Assembly: GCF_018449725.1 (NCBI RefSeq) | Contig: NZ_JAAVVC010000015.1 | Location: forward strand, 124,001-188,000 | Direction of reading: 5' to 3' | Origin: Pseudomonas sp. dw_612 | GTDB lineage: Bacteria > Pseudomonadota > Gammaproteobacteria > Pseudomonadales > Pseudomonadaceae | Length of the DNA: 64,000 bases | Shown: piece by piece, positions 49,201-64,000 of the stretch | Numbering within the stretch: position 1 is the stretch's first letter | Layout of the letters: each line of letters opens with the position of its first letter | Made by a program: the position numbers and the translations under genes | Notes under the pieces: generated by a model | What the model was told of the DNA's origin: nothing | What the model saw: only the letters and a program-made list of their open reading frames with translations | The model's database searches: none

Positions 49201-52200
49201 GATCCTCGGCCACCCGCAGGCCCATCAGCGGCGCCTGACGGATATCGAGCCGATGATGGCGGGAGTCGAAACGCGCATGCAGTTGAGTGACGACATCTCC
49301 GTCGTCGGGACTCAACACCAGTTGCTCGACACCGAGCCGAGCCTGGCGCCAGACCACTTGCATCGGTTGTTCCAGCCCTTCCCACAGCACGGCGGTGCGC
49401 AAAATATCGTGACGGTCGATAACGCCCTGCAACGCCTGGGTGAAAGCGTGAAGACGCGCCTCGCTGTCAAAGGCAAACAGCGACTGCAAGACGTAGGGGT
49501 CGCCCTGCTCGGCGGAAATATGGTGGTAGAGGATGCCTTCCTGCAACGGCGCCAACGGGTAAATATCCTGCACGTTGGCCGTGCCACCGGGCACCGTCGC
49601 GACGATACGGTCGATGGCGTCCTGGGTCAGCGATGCCAGGGGCAGCAGGTCCGGAGTGATTCGTCCGCAGTCCGGGGTGATGCCGTTGGCCGGCACCTCA
49701 ATTTCAGTCCCGCCGCCTATCGCAGCAGCCAACGCCGCGAGGGTTGGCTGGCCGAACAGCACGCGCACGTCGGCACTGAGGCCGACCTGACGCATCTGTT
49801 CGATCAGGTTGACCGCCAGCAGCGAGTGCCCGCCCAGTTCGAAGAAATGATCGTGACGCCCGACGCGCTCCACGTTCAGCACTTGCGCCCAGAGCCGGGC
49901 CAGGGTGATTTCGGTGTCGCCGACCGGGGCTTCATAGCCTCGGGTGACCATCGAGGCCAGGTCCGGCGCCGGCAACGCCTTGCGGTCGAGTTTGCCGTTG
50001 GCGGTCAGCGGCAAGGTATCGAGCCGCACGTAAGCCGCCGGCACCATGTAGTCCGGCAGGCGCGATTGCAGATGAGCGCGCAGGACTTCGAGGTCCACCA
50101 AGCCATCGTCCGTGAAGTACGCCACCAGGCGTTTTTCGCCGGGGACATCTTCGCGAACCAGTACGACGGCTTCTTTCACGCTTTCGTGTTGCGTCAACCG
50201 GGATTCGATTTCACCCAGTTCGATGCGATAGCCACGGATTTTCACCTGATCATCGTTGCGGCCCAGGTATTCGATCGAGCCGTCCGGCAGATGGCGGCCC
50301 AGGTCGCCAGTGCGGTACATCGATTGACCGTTAAACGGGTCGGCAATGAATTTTTCAACGGTCAATTGGGGACGGTTCAGATAGCCCTTCGCGACGCCCG
50401 CCCCACCGATAAACAGCTCGCCGGGCACGCCCAGTGGCACGGCTCGCAACTGGGCGTCGAGCACGTAGACCCGGGTGTTGCCGATCGGACGACCAATCGG
50501 AATGCTGCCCGCACCGACTGCCTTGATTTCATGGGTGGTGGAAAACGTGGTGGCTTCCGTCGGGCCATAGCCATTGAGCAGATGCTGCGGCGCGCCTTCG
50601 TTCAGAACGCGGCCAATCACCGCCGGATCGAGCACATCGCCACCGACAATCAGGTAACGCAATTGCCCGAACACCGCCATCAGACCGTCGGCGTACTGGT
50701 GAAACAGGCCCGCCGTCATCCACAACACGCTGACGGATTGTTCCAGCAGCCATGCGCTCAAGCGTGCTTGCGACAGCAATACATCCTGCTCGACCACGAC
50801 CACGCAACCGCCATTGAGCAACGGCGCCCAGACTTCGAGGGTGCTGGCGTCGAACGCAGGGTTCGAGGCGTAGGCCACGCGATCCGTCGCGTTGAAATCG
50901 GCATACCCATTGTTGATCACCAACCGACTGATCGCCCGATGCGGCACCAATACGCCTTTCGGGGTGCCGGTGGAGCCCGAGGTGTACATGATGTACGCCG
51001 GGGTTTCGCTGGACTGGGATCGCGGCGCCGCATGGGCTGGCTGGTCATCAAGCTGAACCACGTCCAGATCGACCCGACGCACGCCTTCGCTCAACACTTC
51101 GTCGCTACGGGTCAAGGCCAGTACTGCACCGCTGTCTTGCAGCATGAATTGCTGGCGTTCGACAGGCGCATTGATGTCCAGCGGCAGATAGACCGCCGCG
51201 CACTTGAGAATTGCCAATTGGCTGACCAGCAAATCCAGCGAGCGTGGCAACAGGATCGCCACGGCATCGCCCGGTTTTACGCCCAACCCAATCAGGTGTC
51301 CGGCCAATTGCTCGGCTTTGCTGTTCAGTTCACCGTAACTCAAGGTTTGCGTGGCCTGCACGGCGGCAGGCGCGTCCGGGCGAGCCTGGGCTTGCGCTTC
51401 GAACAAGGCATGGACCGTCTGGTCCTGCGGATAGTCGCGGTCGGTGTTGTTGAAGGTCACCAGCACCTGTTCGCGCTCGGCGACAGGCAGGATCGCCAGG
51501 CGATTGAGCTGCGATTCCGGGGCTTTTTCCAACGCGGTGACCAGCGACTCCACGGCAGACTGCATGTAATCGCACAGGCGTTGCGCGCCGATCAATGCAC
51601 TCGCTTGCACGCTCAAGGCGAAGTCATCGGAAAAATCGTCGACCGAGAGGATCAGCGGATAATTGGTCCGCTCCTGCGCGCTCAGGGTTTCGATGCCGCT
51701 CCAGGCCTGACTCGCTTCGGCCGGGATCGCCTGGGTTGCGCTGGCGCTGTGGCGGTAATTCAGCAAAGCGCTGAACAGCGGAGTCGGCGCCGCCACACCG
51801 CTGCAACGCTGGGCCAGCGCCAGGGACGCGTATTCGTGACTGAGCAACGTGCTCAGTCGCGCATGGGTCGCCTTCACCCCGTCGCGCACACTCTGCGCAC
51901 CGACGCCCACCCGCAGCGGCAAGGTGTTGATGAACATGCCCAACGCCCGGCTCATGCCTTCCGAGGCCTGCATGCGCCCGAGCATCACGGTGCCGAACAC
52001 CACATCTTCACGGCCCGACACACAGCCCAACACCTGGGCCCAGGCGAGATGGAAAACACTCGCCGCGCTGACCCCAAGTTGACGGGCCTGCCCCCGCAGA
52101 CGGCGGCTCAGTTCTGGCGGCAACGGCTGATGGCTTTCTTCGATGGCACTGCCATCGCCCAGCACATCCTGCTGGCCGAAGGGCAAGGTCGGCTCATCGA

Positions 52201-53109
52201 CATCGCCGAGCATCTCGCTGAAAAACGTCTCGTCAGCCTTGCGCTGACCCGCCTGGCGGGTGCGTGCCACGTAGTTGCGATACGGCACGGCGGTGCCCAG
52301 TTGTTCGGCCTGGCCCATCAAGCAGGCCTGCATTTCATGCTGCACAACCGCCAGTGCCGCGTGATCGAGGACCATATGGTGGAACAGCAACATCGCCACC
52401 CAGCGCTGATTCGGCGTGTCTTCGGCGAACACCAGCAACAGCAACGGCGCCTGACTGAGATCGAGGCGATGGTGGCGGGGATCGAAACGCCCTTGCAACT
52501 GTGCCATGACGTCGCCGTCGACGAGGTCGGCGCTGATGTCCTTGAGCCCCAGACGCGCCTGGCGCCAGACGACTTGCACCGGTTCATCCAGGCCTTCGCG
52601 GACGATGGCGGTGCGCAGGATGTCGTGGCGATCGATTACGCTTTGCAAGGCGTCGGCAAAATCCGCCAGACGTTCGCGGGTGGTGATCGTGAACTGCGCC
52701 TGCAACACATACGGATCGCCTTGGGTGGCGGTCAGGTGGTGATACAGAATCCCCTCCTGCAACGGCGCCAACGGGTAAATATCCTGCACGTTGGCGGCGC
52801 CGCCCGGCACGGTGGCGACGATCTGGTCGATCGCGGATTGAGTCAGGGTCACCAACGGCAGCATCTGCGGGGTGATTGCTGTGCATCCCGGCGCAATGGC
52901 GTTGGCGGGAATATCGATTTCGCCGGCCTTGCTCGCGTCGTATTGCCCGGCCTTGATCAACTCGATCAGCGTCGCTTTGTGCTCACGCAGCAGGGCCAGA
53001 ACGGCCGGTTCGCCCAGTGATTGTTTCCTGCCCCGTACGACGAGTTGGTCGCCCTTGACTGAAAGCTGTACGTCTTTTTCTTTTAGTGTCGCCAACAGTT
53101 CGATCACAC

Positions 53110-53113
<4 letters not shown>
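40082..53113 (-). CDS. Four-module internal NRPS (Val-Ile-Gly-Ala)
   Basis: A 4,343-residue elongation synthetase. Order: TubC-like docking domain (about 1-60), then four C-A-T modules (about 61-1134, 1135-2211, 2212-3283, 3284-4343) and a short basic tail ending TRKRRI. Codes are DALWIGGTFK (Val), DAMFLGCTYK (Ile-like), DILQLGVIWK (Gly) and DLYNNALTYK (Ala). C domains 1-3 are dual C/E; the fourth, which accepts glycyl, is LCL, which makes sense because Gly cannot be epimerised. There is no TE, so the chain is passed on to the nine-module NRPS. The start is GTG (53111-53113), overlapping the upstream NRPS stop by 4 nt (GTGA), with GGAG upstream, so the two genes are translationally coupled. 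The frame, motifs and docking domain all support this start. Confidence 0.95.
43265..46479 (-). other. NRPS module v7: dual C/E - A(Gly) - T
   Basis: Boundaries are approximate. The A pocket (FDIAGL, IAQATP, VLCGGE, NVYGPTETTIW) gives DILQLGVIWK, a Gly code. Its T domain is of the LISQVRLRLGVE class and the next C domain is LCL, a consistent cassette. It is the only Gly module in the window; corpeptin has Dhb here while fuscopeptin has Gly. Confidence 0.8.
46480..49711 (-). other. NRPS module v6: dual C/E - A(Ile-like) - T
   Basis: Boundaries are approximate. Dual motif HHISAEQGD. The pocket read from FDASTM, VLFVTT, LLCGGE, HCYGPTETTTY gives DAMFLGCTYK, best read as Ile with Val as alternative. 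The next C is dual, so D- or D-allo-Ile is predicted, matching aIle at the equivalent corpeptin position. Confidence 0.65.
49712..52930 (-). other. NRPS module v5: dual C/E - A(Val) - T
   Basis: Boundaries are approximate. The dual motif is HHLTATQGD with active site HHMVLDHAAL. The A code is DALWIGGTFK, Val type, near-identical in its pocket to modules v1, v9 and v11. D-Val predicted. Confidence 0.75.
52931..53113 (-). other. N-terminal TubC-like docking domain of the four-module NRPS
   Basis: Roughly 60 residues beginning MSVIELLATLKEKDVQLSVK, with a beta-hairpin rich in Lys and Arg (KGDQLVVRGRKQ) and the helix ALLREHKATLIELIKAG. This is the TubC N-terminal docking pattern. It is basic where its partner, the C-terminus of the upstream NRPS (EKMEIVL), is acidic and hydrophobic. 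Confidence 0.75.

Positions 53114-64000
<10,887 letters not shown>

Overview
This window is part of a large non-ribosomal lipopeptide ("peptin"-type) biosynthesis and export locus from a Pseudomonas, most likely of the P. fluorescens complex. The pointers are the GC-rich sequence, the REP palindromes typical of fluorescent pseudomonads (5338-5606), the NRPS domain style (dual condensation/epimerisation domains, tandem C-terminal thioesterases) and the gene neighbours (RND tripartite exporter, 2,4-diaminobutyrate aminotransferase, MacAB).

Layout, left to right. 1-3426 (minus strand): an RND efflux operon transcribed leftwards, outer-membrane lipoprotein, then periplasmic adaptor, then RND permease (runs off the left edge); neighbouring genes overlap by 4 nt. 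3427-3961: divergent intergenic region with several dyads and a candidate LuxR-type box. 3962-5302 (plus): diaminobutyrate-2-oxoglutarate aminotransferase. 5303-5644: intergenic region between convergent genes with two REP inverted pairs. 5645-8760 (minus): macB and macA. 8928-39743 (minus): a 10,271-residue, nine-module NRPS ending in two thioesterases. 39744-40081: intergenic region with a UUCG hairpin and a second copy of the candidate box. 40082-53113 (minus): a four-module NRPS. 53110-64000 (minus): the last 3.5 or so modules of a further NRPS that enters from the right edge. No RNA gene, IS element or CRISPR array was seen.

How it works together. The three synthetases are read right to left and are collinear with the product. 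From hand-read A-domain codes and C-domain types I predict the visible 17 residues as D-Val, D-Ala, Dhb, D-Ala, D-Val, D-(allo)Ile, Gly, D-Ala, D-Val, D-Ala, D-Val, Dhb, D-aThr, L-Ala, L-Dab, D-Ser, L-Ile (called v1-v17 below). The TE pair probably closes a five-residue lactone between aThr and the terminal Ile. This resembles corpeptin (same last six residues) with a fuscopeptin-like Gly-Ala-Val-Ala-Val core. The aminotransferase would supply the Dab residue, and the RND and MacAB systems are the likely exporters.

The most interesting signals are: (i) the two C domains that follow Thr modules predicted to yield Dhb share an altered active-site motif (HHxVDDATSL) not seen in the other C domains; (ii) charge-complementary docking ends between the three synthetases; (iii) two near-identical 24-bp boxes 36 kb apart, upstream of the exporter operon and of the terminal NRPS; (iv) module mosaicism, including a Gly cassette and two sequence types of Ala A domain. 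All code-to-substrate assignments were read by eye and come from recalled family knowledge, not from a search.
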